Positions 1 to 14,267 of a stretch of 64,000 bases of DNA are shown here, piece by piece. The first letter of the stretch is position 1, and every line of letters begins with the position of its first letter. The stretch covers positions 434,001-498,000 of the forward strand of contig JAWUZG010000071.1 of NCBI GenBank assembly GCA_036785705.1. Direction: 5' to 3'. The DNA comes from Acanthornis magna. Its lineage: Eukaryota > Chordata > Aves > Passeriformes > Acanthizidae. The notes below the pieces were generated by a model. That model had not been told where the DNA came from. It was given only the letters and a program-made list of their open reading frames with translations, and did no database searches. The position numbers and the translations under genes were made by a program.

Positions 1-35
1 CCAGACTTAATCTGCATTTCCTGTATCATCCCTCA

Positions 36-67
36 CCCCCCACCCCCCCCCCCCAAAAAAAAAAAAA
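36..67. repeat. C-run followed by A-run
   Basis: Twelve C (43-54) run directly into thirteen A (55-67), with a further C run just upstream. Adjacent homopolymers like this are slippage-prone and are a likely place for assembly length errors. Confidence 0.9.
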
Positions 68-2241
68 TCTGTGTCCTAAGCCCATATAGTTGACCTAATG
101 GAAATGAAAACACAGCATTACCTGAATGTAATGAGTTGGATCCAGATGAGACAGGGAGGCATTGTGGAATCATGGGTTTCCTGACCTGTTGTCCCCCAGA
201 TCACTTGTATGGCTCAGCTGGCTTGGGCGCTCTTGTCCCCCCCCCATCAGATAAAACCTTCGGGCATGGCAGAGAGTTGGCCTGTTTCTACCAGTATCAA
301 TACCAGGAGTGGAAAACCTGGGTCCCGAAAAAGAGAATACATGTTTCAGAACATTTATTTTTCAATATTTTATGGCTTATATTTAGATTTTCTGTGCTCT
401 GGGCACAGGTGTTTGCAGGTGACAATGGGGCTCAAACGTACCCTGCAGTAATCAATACAGTTTCCGTGAGTCCCCTGGGAGCAGCAGATATGACTTTGAT
501 AGAGTCACAGCATTTCTTTAGTACCTGACAGGATTCTTCATCTGTTTCCAGCACTGAAGAAATCCCTGTGCTGTAATGTTTTGACTACAGGGCATGAATA
601 TTATTGCCAGCTATTGGGCAGAATGTGTAACTATTAATGCGATTGCAATCTACAGCTCAGTGAAACAGCTGCCAAACTTTCCTTGGGATTCATGAACTCT
701 TTGTTTGCTACTACTATAGTACAAAGTGTGATAGATATGAGCAATATTGATGTCAATTCTTCTTTTGATCAAGTAGCTGTAGTCATGAGAAATGTTATCC
801 TAATTCCTACATGTTCTGCACATGTGGTTAAACTAATGACATGAAAGTCTGCATTTATATACAGCAACTACAAAGTCAGTAGAATAGATATTTTTCCTTA
901 GCCATGAGGGAGAAGAAAAGTACCACATGGCTATCATTATGAAATGAGATTGAATTAAAATCCTGAATCTAAATACTTGAAAGTTTAGGAATACCTATAT
1001 TTGATTTTGAGCCCCACTCATCTCTGATTCTGAAGAGTTACAGCATGTTTGAAAGGCCTAGGATATTTTCCTTTATTTAATAGTCCTGTTATTCTGATAT
1101 GTTGGTTTATCCAATGTATTTTTTATTACATTGTAAATGCTTCTGAGTTATTACAAAAACCACCCTTCTGAATGTGGTTTTACTTGGCAAGAAAACATTA
1201 GTCTTATTGTTAGTCTTGTGCATGACCTACTTGGGATTTATCGTAAAATTAAAAGTATTGTAGAAGGAAGAAGAAGAGAGCAAAACCAGCGACAAATGCT
1301 AAAAATTAATAAAAGATCTGAGTGAAGTATAGACTTGTAATAACTGGTGTGTCTCATCTTTAACTCATGGCTCTGTGTTTTCACTACATTAATCATGCCA
1401 GAAGGGTTGTCACTTCATATTTGTGAACTGTTAAGGTCCGTCAGGGCAAGGGCCTGTACGTGTTCCTGGATTACAAATCGGAAATGACTGTGATCGTTAT
1501 CACTTTGGGCACAGGGACACTGTGTAGAAATTTGCAAACAAAAGTAGCAACTTAATCAGTGACAGAGTGAGCCTGACAGCCACCCTGACACTTTGCTGGG
1601 AATGTGGGAGCAGCTACGGATGCCAGGACTCCTGGGATCACCGGAAATATATTCATATTTAGATTGTCCAAAGGACGCATCAAAGACATCTGAACAGTTT
1701 CTGGCTATTAAAAAATAATTAAAACCATTTGGCTTCACTATTATTATAATGATTTGAATTTGTATTGAGCAAGCATGAGTGTTATACAATTCATGTCTAA
1801 TTTTGGCCATTAAGTATAACATTTGTGGAAATATGCCTGGTGGCTTCTGTTTTTCCTTGTAAAACCAGATGTATTTTCAAATTGCTGCATCCAAACTACC
1901 CATCTCGTTGCCTGCCAATCCATTTCTAATATATGTCCCTGTTCCTCTACCATTTGTTATGTCTGAGCTGCATGAGTGCTCATGGACAGACTTAGTAGTT
2001 CATCTATGAATTTATTTGTCCTATCTTTGTTAAGAACAGAAATAGAAACTGTACATCAGCCATAAAAAGAGAGGCTATTGAGAATGAGTTAGCAGACATG
2101 TAACTGAAGGCTGAAAGCTTCCCACTTTAGCTCAAGATTTCATGACTTACAAAATACTGCATTGCAATAACATTGACTTCCAGGAAGAGCTGTGATTATG
2201 ATAAACTGAAGTAGCAGGGAATATTCTTGTCAGGTCCTAGG

Positions 2242-2256
2242 AAAAAAAAAAAAAAA
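2242..2256 (+). repeat. A(15) homopolymer
   Basis: Fifteen consecutive A in intron 1. No recognisable SINE or LINE body lies directly upstream. Confidence 0.9.
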
Positions 2257-5127
2257 CAGGGCAAAATGCTGCTCCTAAAGTAAGGCTTTAGGACAGAGAT
2301 TCTTCCACTATTCCTTTTCATTTGTCTCCTCTTTATTGTGACTTATGAGCAGGCATATCTCCAAAATATTTTTATTTTCAGATTTTCTCTAAATTTAAAC
2401 ATTTGAAATAACTTTTATTTTACAGAGTTACAGTAAAAGATTTTCAATCCAATTTTCTTATTATTGCTGCTGAGTTTGTGCTCAGTGCTAAGCACAGAAC
2501 AGCCCAATTCTGCTCCTCATCATTGCAATTCCAGTAGGGTTATTCCTTTAGCAGTTAATGGAAATGATAATGCTTATTCCCACTATATGAGCTCTCTAGA
2601 GAAACCCACAGCTCTACATTTCTCATTTATAGATTGAGGCATTCAAGAAGTAAACTCAGGGCAAGGATCTGATCCCTATAATCGTACCCTGAATCTCACT
2701 ACAGAGACTGGGGATGAAGGAGATTGTATTAGCACACGTTTACTTAAAGAAAACATGATTGCTCCCTTTCAAAATCTGAAGAGGAATGTAATGAAAAGAG
2801 GTACCAGAATTGTCTTTATATGCTTTGGCTTCTCTCACATTTCCTATAAAAAAAGTCTTATCTTTCTATACAGTTATTAAAGCCATAAAAGGATATATAT
2901 CTCAAACTATGTCATTTCAGATAAACCAAGGCACTTTTATATCATTTAGTTTCACAGCCTTTTCTAGAGGATAACTTAAATACCTGATATTTCATTATAT
3001 AGTTTTGTGACTTTCAGTTATTTCCACTGCTACTTGTAAAACAGTTTTTATCATCTATTTGGTGGAATTAACTCATCCTTATTTTATGTTTACAGACATT
3101 ACATTACATACATATATTATGTAAATATATGCACATGTGTTCTGAATATGTGACAGTTTCACTTTGTGATTTTTATTCATTTTTCTCATTTTAATAATTA
3201 TTGGAAGGAAGTATTTGGCAAGACTTTTATTTATGTATTTTAATACACTGTTTGACATGTATGAAGACAATCAGATCCATCAGCATGAGAAGAAACCAAA
3301 TTTTTGAGGGCTGCACATATTTTGGCAGGACCATCTCCCTGCTATTCGGTTACACATTCATTATAATGCTGAGAATTATAGGTATGTCTGGAGGCACTTA
3401 GAGATTAATGGGTATATATAGAATTTCAAGAATGGGAAGAAAAGGTGTTAGAGTTTGTACTAGCAGTTAACTTTTTAATAGTGCTGTGGGAAGTTGAAGC
3501 TCTTAGTTTACTACTACAGATACTTCTGGAAATTTCATTTATTTGTGCCTTAAAATTATAAAGTGATTCCAGCAGAGATGTATCAATATAATTTTTTAAT
3601 GTCTGTATTAACGCTAAGGTTAAACATTGCAACATATCCAGAATATCTGTCATTAAAGTGCTTGTGTCCAGATTATTGTCATAAAAATTGAGAACCATAA
3701 ATACAGTCAAAATTTATAGGACACAAATGAACATTGCTGCCTACATACATTAAAACACATAATTTAAGAGTTATTGTGTGTATGCTCACGTAAATCTATG
3801 CACATAAATACTGTGTGTGAGAATATGTAAACTCTTGTCTAGATATTAATTCTTTATTGACTGAAGTAGTTCAGCAGATTTCAGGTTTTGTCCTCCTTGG
3901 GTTCTGCAGGGGAATGGATTTTACAGCATATAGAGGTTTTGCTCTGTGCTAAATTAGGTACCAATGGACAAGAATGTCTTTTTTCAATATAAACAAAAAT
4001 TATGCTGGTGAAGACAAATACTGGACACAAGACATAAAGCATAACAAAATAATATTTACCATTATTAGGCAAGGGAAAGGTAGAGAAAAGGACAGGGTTC
4101 TTGATTAAAATATTAGTATTCTGTGTAGCCTAGACAGGATTTCTATAAACATTTTTCACTAGATAAGATGTGTTGAGGTGAGTGATCTCATCTGCTTACA
4201 AACATCTTGTCCACTCAGCTGCTTTACCTTGTCTAGTGTTTCACAGAGTGAGAAGTTCGTAGCAGGATTCTCTGCTCTCAAGCAGACCGTGAACCATGCT
4301 GCCCATGCAGATGTATTCTGTTTCTATTTTTCCATGCGTTTTGACGTAAAGTTAGCTGCATAAACACTAATTGTGGACACACAATATTCCTGCACTTTAT
4401 CTGGTTTTTTTGAAAAAAAGAACCCTACCATGATTTGGTACTTACCAGGTGCCAGTGAGAGACATCGTAGGACAGGGAGTGCGCAATAAGATTTACATTT
4501 CCAGTAACAACCTTGAGGAAGCTTTCATTACTCCCTATCACCTCAGAAAAGATCTGAGGTTGGTTTCAGTTCTCCTCACCAGTAGGTGATTTATGATAGA
4601 AACACACAGAGAGGATGTGAATTCATACTGTGCAGGTCATGAGTTCTGATTAGAGTTATAGGATTGGTGGGATGCCTAGACAGGATGTTTTGTGGATCTC
4701 TCTGGGATGAAGGTAAAAATAAGTAGTTACCTGGAACAGTGGGGAAGTTATTTGATGGACCAGGGGATGCCCTTGAATTCCTGTAGGCCCAAGCGTACTG
4801 AAATTGCTGTACTTTCAGTGGTTTCAGTACATCCAAACTTACAATTTATGCCATTTAAACTTTCAGTTTATGCTTCCAAAAAGATTAAAAATTATGACTG
4901 TACTGGCAGTCACGATTATGATGTAACATACTTAGCCTTCAGCTGACTTTGAGACTTCGTATCAGGTTAACAAAAGGCAGAAGGGTAATCTGTAACCTGC
5001 ACAGGAAAGAGAGACAAATGGTGATAAAAAAGAATTTGTGATTTTGTCATCAGGGAGATCCTTAGACAAAGAACTGAAGAGCTGAAGGCAGAGTACATGG
5101 CAATGAATAAAGAGATTCTCCTTCTGT

Positions 5128-5276
5128 GATATAGATATAGATAGATTTAGATATAGATATATAGATATAGATATAGATGATATAGATATATATAGACATG
5201 TAGATCTAATCTATATTTATATCTGTATCTATATCATCTATATCTATCTATATCTATATCTAGATATATATATATA
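5128..5276. repeat. GATATA/GATA microsatellite arranged as an inverted repeat
   Basis: The left half is made of GATATA/GATA units and the right half of TATATC/TATC units, so the two halves are reverse complements with some mismatches. Bases 5128-5146 pair perfectly with 5242-5260 (19 bp), and other segments further in also pair. The centre lies near 5195-5205. The likely origin is replication slippage combined with template switching within a GATA repeat. Confidence 0.9.
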
Positions 5277-6503
5277 GACATAAAATACAAAAAGAAGAAA
5301 CTCGTTGAAAGACTAGAACATAAAGCCATAGAGTGTTAATTTCACAACCTTATTCTGAAAGGTGTGCTCATATGTCATAGTGATGAGTGTCAGAAACCAA
5401 GCAGAATTAAAAATAGATGAAGCAGTACAACGTTAAATCATTATACGATCTCCTATAACATTTATAGATTCTAAACTATATTCCAGCTTCCTAGGTTCAT
5501 TGAAAGTTTAGATATAAACTGGCAGAACAATAGAGCAACCAGAATTATTTATGCAGTTTAAGATTACATTTTTTGAGAAACATATGTAACGCAGTAAGGA
5601 GATATTTCAGTGGAACTAATTTTGATTATAAGTCATATGAGCATAAGCTAAGAATGAGCCAAAAGGTGTTTAAATATTCTTCTACACAGAAGTTGTTCCA
5701 AAATTAGTTTTTCTGAAAAGTCGTGCTCACCAAAAGGATCTTTGTTAAAGAAAATTAATTAGTTCCCCCTTTCAATAAAAGATTATTTTTTTAAATCTCC
5801 ACAGATGTAAATTTGTTTAGGGTGATATGACAGGTGTTGCATTTCCTAGAATTCTGTCTTCCCTTTCTGTGTATATTGAAGATGGTTTATATTTTCAGTC
5901 AACTGTAAAACCAAATTAATTTAGTTTATAGAATTAAGTAGTTTAGAAAATGTTCAAGAAAGAAAAATATGATTCACAGTCATAAAATTTTTAAATGTCA
6001 ACATTAAACAGTTTAATTCTTTGAAGCAGAAATATTACTAATCAGTAGAAAGCAAGAACATATTGTTATGATTTACTTGTTATAGGAAGCTTCCTTGTGG
6101 GACCCATTTAATCATGTTTGATAAGATACTAAGTTCTGCTGCTTATCAACTTTATTAAGCCTTAAGTTTAAAAACTGAGTTGTATGAACTAATATGCATA
6201 CAAAATAATTGAAATTTATTCCTAAATGTTTTGTATGCTTTTGTGGAAGAGGGAATTGTGTTGGATGTGACAAATTTCATTCATATAGATTTTTGGGGTT
6301 TAGGTCTAGAAACAGCTAAGCTTTTAGAATGACAAAAAGCTTCAAAAACAAATTGGAAATAGTTCCTGCCACATACTTAATGAGGAATTGAAATTCATAT
6401 TTGAATATCATGCTATTGGGTAAACCTAACGAGTGATGTCTTTGAATATCTTCAAACAATGAAGTATGTGTTGCCCATATTTTGTATTTCTGTTCATAAT
6501 AAG

Positions 6504-6520
6504 GTACTTTAATAAAGTAC
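6504..6520. repeat. 17-nt palindrome
   Basis: Arms gtacttta and taaagtac are separated by one base. It lies in AT-rich intron sequence and is probably of no consequence. Confidence 0.85.
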
Positions 6521-6945
6521 TATAATAAAGTAATTAATAAAAAAAATACTTCAGCTTCCAGTTTCCTATGATTTTAGTGGGATACCACAGCATATTCTTC
6601 CACCATCATTATCTATTATTGCCTATTACATTTTATGTACTTTACTGAGTAATATAAAATTGTTCAGAGATGCCAAGACACCACTGACACAAGCTCAGAT
6701 ATCCACAAATTGATTGATTTTTCAGAGATTGCAGCTTCTGAAGCAGCCTAATAAATGTAACTTGAGTTTAAGAAATATCTGCCAATTTATAATTGCAAAA
6801 CTGGTTCATGAGATAATTTCTAGGATGGTTCTGCAGAGTGCCTCCCTATGGAGGAATATTCATACATTCAGAAACTCACTCAATGAAATCCCTCATTTTG
6901 TTGATTTGGTTTCTCCCATTTCTTTTATTTACATTATTATGTGTG

Positions 6946-7020
6946 GCTTGGTTTTTTTGGTTTGGTTTTTTGTTTCATTCTTTGTTTGTTCATTTGGGTT
7001 TTTTTCAATTTTTGTGGTTT
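6946..7020. repeat. T-rich low-complexity tract (TTTGG-like)
   Basis: Irregular TTTGG/TTTTG units over about 75 nt. It creates hydrophobic Phe/Leu-rich open frames that are artefacts. Confidence 0.8.
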
Positions 7021-7752
7021 TAATTCATGGGACTCCTCTGTTTTCTTGAGTCCCTTCAAAAAGTTTTATTAGGGTCTTCCGAACCTCTTCTCAGGTCAGT
7101 GGAGATTTTACTACAGAGTTTGATTCCAAATATTGAGCCTGTGAACTTAGATCTGAGGTATAGTAATAAAAAGCTTAGGAATAATGAATTCAATATAACT
7201 AGAAAGGACTATAAAATGACATATAATTGGCCTCATCTTTACCTGAAGTATTCGCCACAGCAATGGACTTTTTGCAGTTTGCTCACAGAAGAATCCCTAT
7301 CAGTATTTTATTACCTGTACTGTTAGAAAACTTTTCACCTAATGTGTAAAAATTCAACTTCCATTTAATTCATTCTGAAGCTTCAAGGATGTGGAAAACA
7401 GGTCATTCACTTTCCCTTTGCATTTTTGTGTCCTTATGGTAATTTATTTTCTTGTTAGCCTTCTTATCAAGATAAATATTTTTCTAAGTCTTTCAGTTTT
7501 CTAGATTTATGGCAACTCTTGGTCTTCCATACACTTTCCCAAATAATGTACATCGTTCTTGATTTACCACATTCAGAACTGGAAACAAAACTGCTGCAGA
7601 CACTATACTGATGCTGAATGCAGCAGAAGGATTACTTCATGTGTTTTTGGAATAATGTGTTATGTGTTATCCCTGATTTCTTCTGACAAAAAGATGTCTG
7701 GTCTTCATCTGAAGAGGAAAACCTGTTTGATTTTGTTTTTTGAGGTTTTTTT

Positions 7753-7780
7753 ATTTTGTTTGTTTGTTTGTTTGTTTTTT
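7753..7780. repeat. (TTTG)n microsatellite
   Basis: About six tandem TTTG units followed by a T run. Simple sequence in intron 1. Confidence 0.9.
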
Positions 7781-10700
7781 AACTAGATGAAAGGCTCTTC
7801 TACATTCATAACACATTTTATTTCACTGAAGTTCGTTATAAACTGAAGCTCAACCTCTGTAAGACAAGTGTCATTAGTGTATTGGAAGTCAACTAGATGA
7901 AAAATCTCAGCATCAGTCCAACAGTCCAATTGGGGCTGAATCCAACAGTGTTTGGTCATTGTGTGAGGAGAATGCAGCTGTGGTTTCACTGGTCACAGTG
8001 GAATTGCATCTGTTGAATTATGCCTTATAGCCAGACAGTAAACATATGATATGCCAAAGATCCTGACATTCAAGGAATGGAGGATTTAAGGAAAAGTATC
8101 ATTGATGTGTTTGGAACATTTGGTTTGGAAAAAAGAATCCAATGTTCCAGTTCAGAAATGAACATACATTTCCTGCAAGTCATTGTTTGTTTCTTTGTCA
8201 GGAACAGAATTTGGAAAACCACACTATTGTGATTGAGAGTTGAAATATAAAAAATATCTGAGTAAGAAGTCAAAATGATGAGTTGCAATATTACAGAAAC
8301 TTATGAAAATGCAGAAACAAGTACAGAATAATTGTGCAAGTATCATGCCAGTATTTACTTTTATTAATGTGCAACTGAAAAACAAACAGGCTTATTTTCT
8401 TGCTGCTTTAAGGCTGCAAATCTGGGCATATTGAGTCAAAAAAAAAAGGTTTTTACAGCCAGTTTTCCTCAAAAGCGTTTGCTTGACTACATAGAGAGTT
8501 GCTGGATTAGTTTTCTGGTTCCTCTTAGAATTGAAACCCACAAATATACTTCATAACTAATATATTTGATAACCAGCATATTTCATACCCAATGATTTAT
8601 TTGTGAAAGCCTCATATCCTACATATCCCAACATGCATTTCTATGAGTTCAGTTTACGTAGGAGTCACTTAAAACCTTCACTTCAGCTTCCAAGGTTGAT
8701 TTCATAAATTTACTGAAATTATCAGAATGCATCCAGTATCATCTCAATGTAGGCAATCAGGTAAGGTTGTTTCAAATGTGGTACAAATTGGAGTTTTAGC
8801 ATTTGTGCATTATTCACTGCCTTTATGTGACACCCATGTTCATTGTCCTTGATTCCCAGTATTCATATACAGACAAATGGTGGAAGGATTGTTGTTCTCT
8901 ACTCACTGGATTTGTAATACATGAAGTCTGAGTCATTATAAATTTACCATTTTATCAATCTTTCCTCATTGACAAATAGTTTGTAGAATATATTTTTTTA
9001 AAAAATGCAATATTGGTTTTTTCAATACACAAATAAAATCACTTTTCTCAGTGATAAAATCTTTCCTAACCCTTTTCTGCTTCTTCAAGTCAAAGAAATT
9101 CTAAGATATTCTATATATTTCTACTTCTCCCAGCTTATTCCCACTAAGGCTGTTTGTGTATTTATAAAACACAAATCACATCAAATGTCATTTTTATATC
9201 TCACTCCCTGAGGCAGTTTGTCACTGTGGGGAGGTATGACCTTACCTCAAACAGAGAAACAAAGAAAGAAGAACGGAACTTTCATTGGTTGTGTTGTGGT
9301 ATAGCATTACTAGTACCTATTGATGTTTGCAAAGCAAGATAACACAAAACCACACTCACAAAATAATACTGATCATTGTCTTTCTATAGTTCCAAATTAT
9401 GTGCAGTCTATGGTAGGAGGAGAACAGTCTATTGTTACTTGAACTTGTTTTCTTGTTAAAAGGCACTGTATGAAAAAGTCATCTGGATATCATAAAAATT
9501 CTTAACATATACTTACCGGGACCAACATTATTTGATCAAAGTAAAAGAAAAGCTCTCATTTTATTTGTAAGCCATTGGCCACAAATACTTATCATTTACA
9601 TGGACCCTAAGTTACAGTTTCCAGTTAAATAGTTCTATTAGTGTTTGGGTGGTTTCTATGAAGATTATTCAATAAACATTGTCCAGAAAGGGTTCGATAC
9701 TTTTCATATATAATCCTCTGGAATGTTTATTAACCAATAACACTGAACTTTCTGACAGTTTTATTTCTGAGAATGTTATAATGTTCTTATGCATCCCACT
9801 GGTAATTCAGCATTGACCAAAACTCCTCTGCAATATAATGAGTCTTACTGAAAGCAGATGCAGCCAAATTAATAACAAGGACATCAATTTACTATAGAAA
9901 CCCATATAGTGGGAGGGGTGGGATGGGGGGAAAAGAATGCAGAAATAATTTTGTTTCACTTTTGCAAAAAAAAAGTAGCTGAAATAAGTAGATACAGTAA
10001 TTTAAGGACTTGTTTAATTCAGAGTCTCTGGAGAAATTGAATTTAACTTAATTATAGGATGAAGGAGTTTGAAATATTACTTAAACCCCTAAGTGTTTTT
10101 GAATTTACTGCTGTGAATAGGTTTCTATGTGTTGAATCTTCTGTGAGGCCACCCTGCAATGATCCTTTTATCACCTTGTGAATAAATGCTATTGCTCTTA
10201 ACTAACCACAAAGAAAGCTCAGTTCTCCAAAGGCCTCCAAAGAAGGGAAGACTTCAGATGAAACTCCATGCTTGGTCATAACAAACCTGGTAAATTGTTG
10301 GCTTCCTGCAATAAAAATAATAGGTGAAATCTTGGCCTATTGGAGTCAATGGGAATTTTGGCATTATATTAGGGCAGTATTGCAACCAATAAATCTACTG
10401 AGGAAACTAAAAGAAGTAGGTGAAGGAAGGAAGGGGAATTAATGTAACAGAACCCCTATATTATTTCAGTCCTTGTTCAGCCCCTCCTTTGCCTGAGTGA
10501 ATAGCTCTCGATACTCCAGAGATGTGCTCACAGAAACTATTGTGGTGGTATTTTGAACACCAAATATTTACAAAAGCATTTAATGAGTAATTCTGGAACA
10601 GGAAAGTCAGCTTTGTTGTTATAATGAGTCAGTCTCAGATTCAATCTGAGGCTGTTTTAGGGGTGAGTAACCAAGGGCAATTGCCAAAGAGTGGATACCA

Positions 10701-12788
10701 CGGGGAGAGTGTTAGACTGGAATAATTAAAGTATGAGTTATCCAATATGCCTCAATCTATGACTGTGTTCTTGCTAGTCAAAACTACTGTAGCTCCACAC
10801 AATCACAGTCACAATCCTTTCTGTAATGTGAGTAAAGTAATAGGCAAATAAAATGACTTACAAATATACATTTATTTTTATATTTATATCCCTATCTGTG
10901 GGATTTTTATTTATATGTGAAAACATCTAATTTCTGATTTCTGGTGTGTAATAAATGTAATTACCGTATTTTTGCAGGGGTTTTCAGAGGCATCCATTAT
11001 ACATGTGCACCACATGCCCCAAGTACAGCAAGGCAGTTTCAGAAAGATGTAGGCTAACAAATCTAGCACTGTACAGCCACAGCATAGACATGCTGTGTTC
11101 ATATCTGCAAACAAAAGACATCGGATGTGAGGAAATGTGTGTGTTGATGACACATCATGAGCTGTGCCATGACTGGAGAACCCTCTGTTTCATTAGGAAG
11201 TGAAATTCATGGGAGAAATTGAATTTCTTGTTCAGATGTTCCAGAATCAATCTTCATATTCTGGACCTGAGTATGGAAAAGGACAACCATCCAGTTTATG
11301 ATGTTCATTCACAAGGACTATTTGCAATCAAGAGATAGTTTGGGGGGAAAAAAAATAGTGTTTAGAAAACAACGAGAAGCAAAAGGTGACAAAAATATAT
11401 TATGAGAAAGAGTTATATAGGCAAAATACTTCTGAATATAAAAGAATGCTGTGGAAATGCAGTGGAACAATAAAATCTCCTTTGAACCAGCTTAATATCT
11501 GTAAAATGTCCCACAGTAATAAACTAAATCAAAGTATTAATATTATATTGGGAGTGGAAAATTGCGACATCCATTGTAGACATTACTTTGCAATACACAG
11601 TTTTCTTTGGCTGTTAAATCTCATTTAAACATTTATCAAAGTATTAAAAAATAAATTTTATCAGCTGTTTGAAACAGTCTGCAGGTTTTCAGCCCTGAGT
11701 GGTTACCTAGCAATTCAAGCAAACTTTTTTGTTTTCTGAAACTATAGGACATCCACTTTGGTTTTGACCATCATAGTTATTGTTTTTTCAAACTGGGATA
11801 AACAAACAAAGAAACAAAACATCAACAACTGTCTTATGCAGAAAATATTTTACTTTGTGACAGTGCTGTATTTCTGCAAAAATGTTCATAAAACTGGTAG
11901 GTGCACATAAATGATCAAATTTGTAACAAATATTTTGTGAGCTCAACTGAAGTGACTCATTAGAATATCTAACAGTGGTGACCCCCTAAGCACAGGTATA
12001 CCTATGGAAAAGATGAAAGCAGTCCTTCTTATTAATCATACTCTGTATCTGACTCCTGCTCCTTTTTGCAGTCTTTAAATCAACTCCATCTGGTTCTTAC
12101 TATTTAGCTGTGCAACTTACCTTTCACAGTGAAATATGCTTACTGCTACAGAAGCAGGTTCAATGTTTTTTTAAAGTATTAGGTAAAACAGTTGTTGCTT
12201 AGGTCTGAAATCAACTAACCATAAAAAAAAATGTAATCAGTCACAAAACAAAACCGAGGACCAAATCTTCACTAGGTGTAAACCAGCTGGACTCCAACTC
12301 AGTGGAAAGTATTGAAAACTATGTTCTGGGCCTCCTATCCTTATGTTAAAACTTTATGAAGCACATCACAACTGAACAATGTTTGTATATGTAAGAAACA
12401 ATCTCATCATACTGCAGACTAACCCTGGGGTTATGGCCTGCTGTGGCAGGGCAAGGACACTGTCAGCTAGAAGGGAATGATCCTGCCTACGTAGAACAAA
12501 ACAAACTGTACCAAAAAGCACTCCTCTCTGGGGTATTCAGTTTATTTGGAGGGTCTTAGTTCAGATTCTGTTCAACAGATTGCCAAGTCAAACCAAATAC
12601 TGAGACCGCAAACGCAAAGGAGCAAACCAGCTTTCTATGCCTTTTGGCCAACAACTTCCTTCTTTTATTGCCATGACAGTATTGTCATTCCTTTACAAAT
12701 TTTTAGTCTCAATTAAACTAAGCTGTGTTTATTGCTGAATTTGTGAAAATCTTTCTGGGGATTCAACCAAGTAAAAAATTATATTCCT

Positions 12789-12805
12789 GAATGAATGAAT
12801 GAATG
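12789..12805. repeat. (GAAT)4 short tandem repeat
   Basis: Four GAAT units, about 420 nt upstream of exon 2. Confidence 0.85.
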
Positions 12806-13223
12806 ACAGACATAAACCCAGGGATGTAGGATGTGGTAGAATCTCTTCCATTAAAGACTCACATGTAATTTATGATGTACAAGTAGGGTTTGATGCTTTC
12901 CTCTGGTGTGCTTTGCTCTTTTAGGGGTTCATTTTGAAGCTGCTGTGATACCTCCATGAAAATGTTCACTGCAACCTCGACACAGATAAAGGCAGGGCCT
13001 GCTCCAACCCACGCCAACAGACTGTGATACTTGGAAAAATATTGGGACTCTGTGACTGAAAGGGGAAGATAATCAGGTTCCCCAACAGTCATGTGGTCAA
13101 CTGAGACTTGGGATCCCCCTGAAAATATAAAAATTTCTGCTTTTGACAAGAATGCCATCTTTATGACACCAGAATGCCTATGCAGATAAAAATACTACAG
13201 TTGCAACCTTTTCTCTTTTACAG

Positions 13224-13379
13224 CTTGAGAACTACATTGTGGAAAACATGAAATCCGAGATGGTGCAGCTGCAGCAGAATGCTGTGCAGAACCACACTGC
13301 TACCATGCTTGAGATAGGGACCAGCCTCCTCAGCCAGACAGCAGAGCAGACAAGAAAACTCACGGATGTTGAAACCCAG
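13224..13379 (+). CDS. ANGPT1: ANGPT1 exon 2: start of the coiled-coil oligomerisation region
   Basis: This exon encodes 52 complete codons, beginning LENYIVENMKSEM and ending TDVETQ, equivalent to human residues about 100-151. The acceptor is a good pyrimidine tract (ttttctcttttacag) and the donor is CAG|gtatgt. It enters and leaves in phase 0, so skipping it would keep the frame. I remember only two differences from human (Ala to Val and Ile to Leu near QQNAV). The segment is rich in Leu, Gln and Glu with heptad spacing, which fits the parallel coiled coil that sets the oligomeric state. One N-glycosylation sequon, N-H-T at 13290-13298, matches a known human site (Asn122). The reading frame stays open some way into intron 2, but the strong donor and homology fix the end. 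Confidence 0.97.
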
Positions 13380-14267
13380 GTATGTTCCCAGAGTGGTTTT
13401 CAAAAAGCTGTTAATTGCAGAGAACATTTCCCAAACTCTTTCCTTTCTAATGCATTACAACACAAAACATTTCAACATGGGGCTCCAGGAAACACACTCT
13501 GTGTCTTGGTACCAACAGCGTTGATGATTGACCCCTGTTATGTGTCTTTCTTTTGATTTCATTTGGTTAGTATATCTAGCTCTGTGTTTGTGAGAAAGGT
13601 AGGACTGTCCAGGAAATTAGAACAGCACTTGACTTTCAACAAACAGCTACCTACTGTCAATGATAGAAATGTCAGGCTAAATAATGAGTGAGAAGGTAAA
13701 CATAGATTTTGATCTTCATTTTTGTTCCTGGATATGATCATTTCCCAATTTTCAACCTCTGTCGGACAACTAAAAAGTAAATTCAGATGGCTCTGTGAAC
13801 GTCAATGATTTCAAACAAAAATAAGGCACTGAACTGCCAACATCACAAAAGAGAGAACACAGAGGAAAAGTAAAGTAGGTGCTCTATTTAGAAAATAGCA
13901 GAGGCAACACTTTGACTTCATTCCAAGTACTCTTGCACTTTTCTGGTTTAAGCATGCTTTGTAGGAATGCATGTTTGAGGCATGTCTCTCGTTCTTTCCA
14001 TTGAAATGAATCTTATTTGGCAGTCACTTTGCTTTTTTCTGCTAGTCTAGTATTATTCTTCAGTAAACAGAGTGCCAGAACATCAGCTGGCACATATCAG
14101 TGTAGCTTGATTGAGTTCATTTGCACCAGCTGAGCAGCTGAGGTTAAAAAAGAATTTAGAAACAATTTTTGACAAATCATCAAATCAGAATGAAATGGTT
14201 TTATTATGCTGCCATAACAAAATAACCAGGGTAATATAAACATTAATGTTTGTTATTTATCCTTAAG
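13380..14267 (+). other. ANGPT1: ANGPT1 intron 2 (888 nt)
   Basis: Short phase 0 intron, gtatgt to ttaag. The frame of exon 2 stays open for about 170 nt past the donor, which is chance. The 3' end lacks a long pyrimidine tract. Nothing else is seen in it. Confidence 0.95.

Larger units (their letters stand above)
1..13223 (+). other. ANGPT1: ANGPT1 intron 1, 3' part
   Basis: AT-rich non-coding sequence before exon 2. I found no trace of exon 1 (signal peptide or superclustering segment). It holds a C-run/A-run at the window edge, a 15-nt A run (2242-2256), a self-complementary GATATA-type microsatellite (5128-5276), a small palindrome (6504-6520), T-rich and TTTG simple sequence (6946-7020, 7753-7780) and a short GAAT repeat (12789-12805). 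The open frames in it are short, overlap in several frames and show no family resemblance. I see no promoter or CpG-rich region. Confidence 0.9.

Noticed and set aside
136..528. 130-codon open frame on + near the window start
   Set aside because: Overlapping frames are also open, there is no family resemblance, no splice context, and it lies in intron 1.
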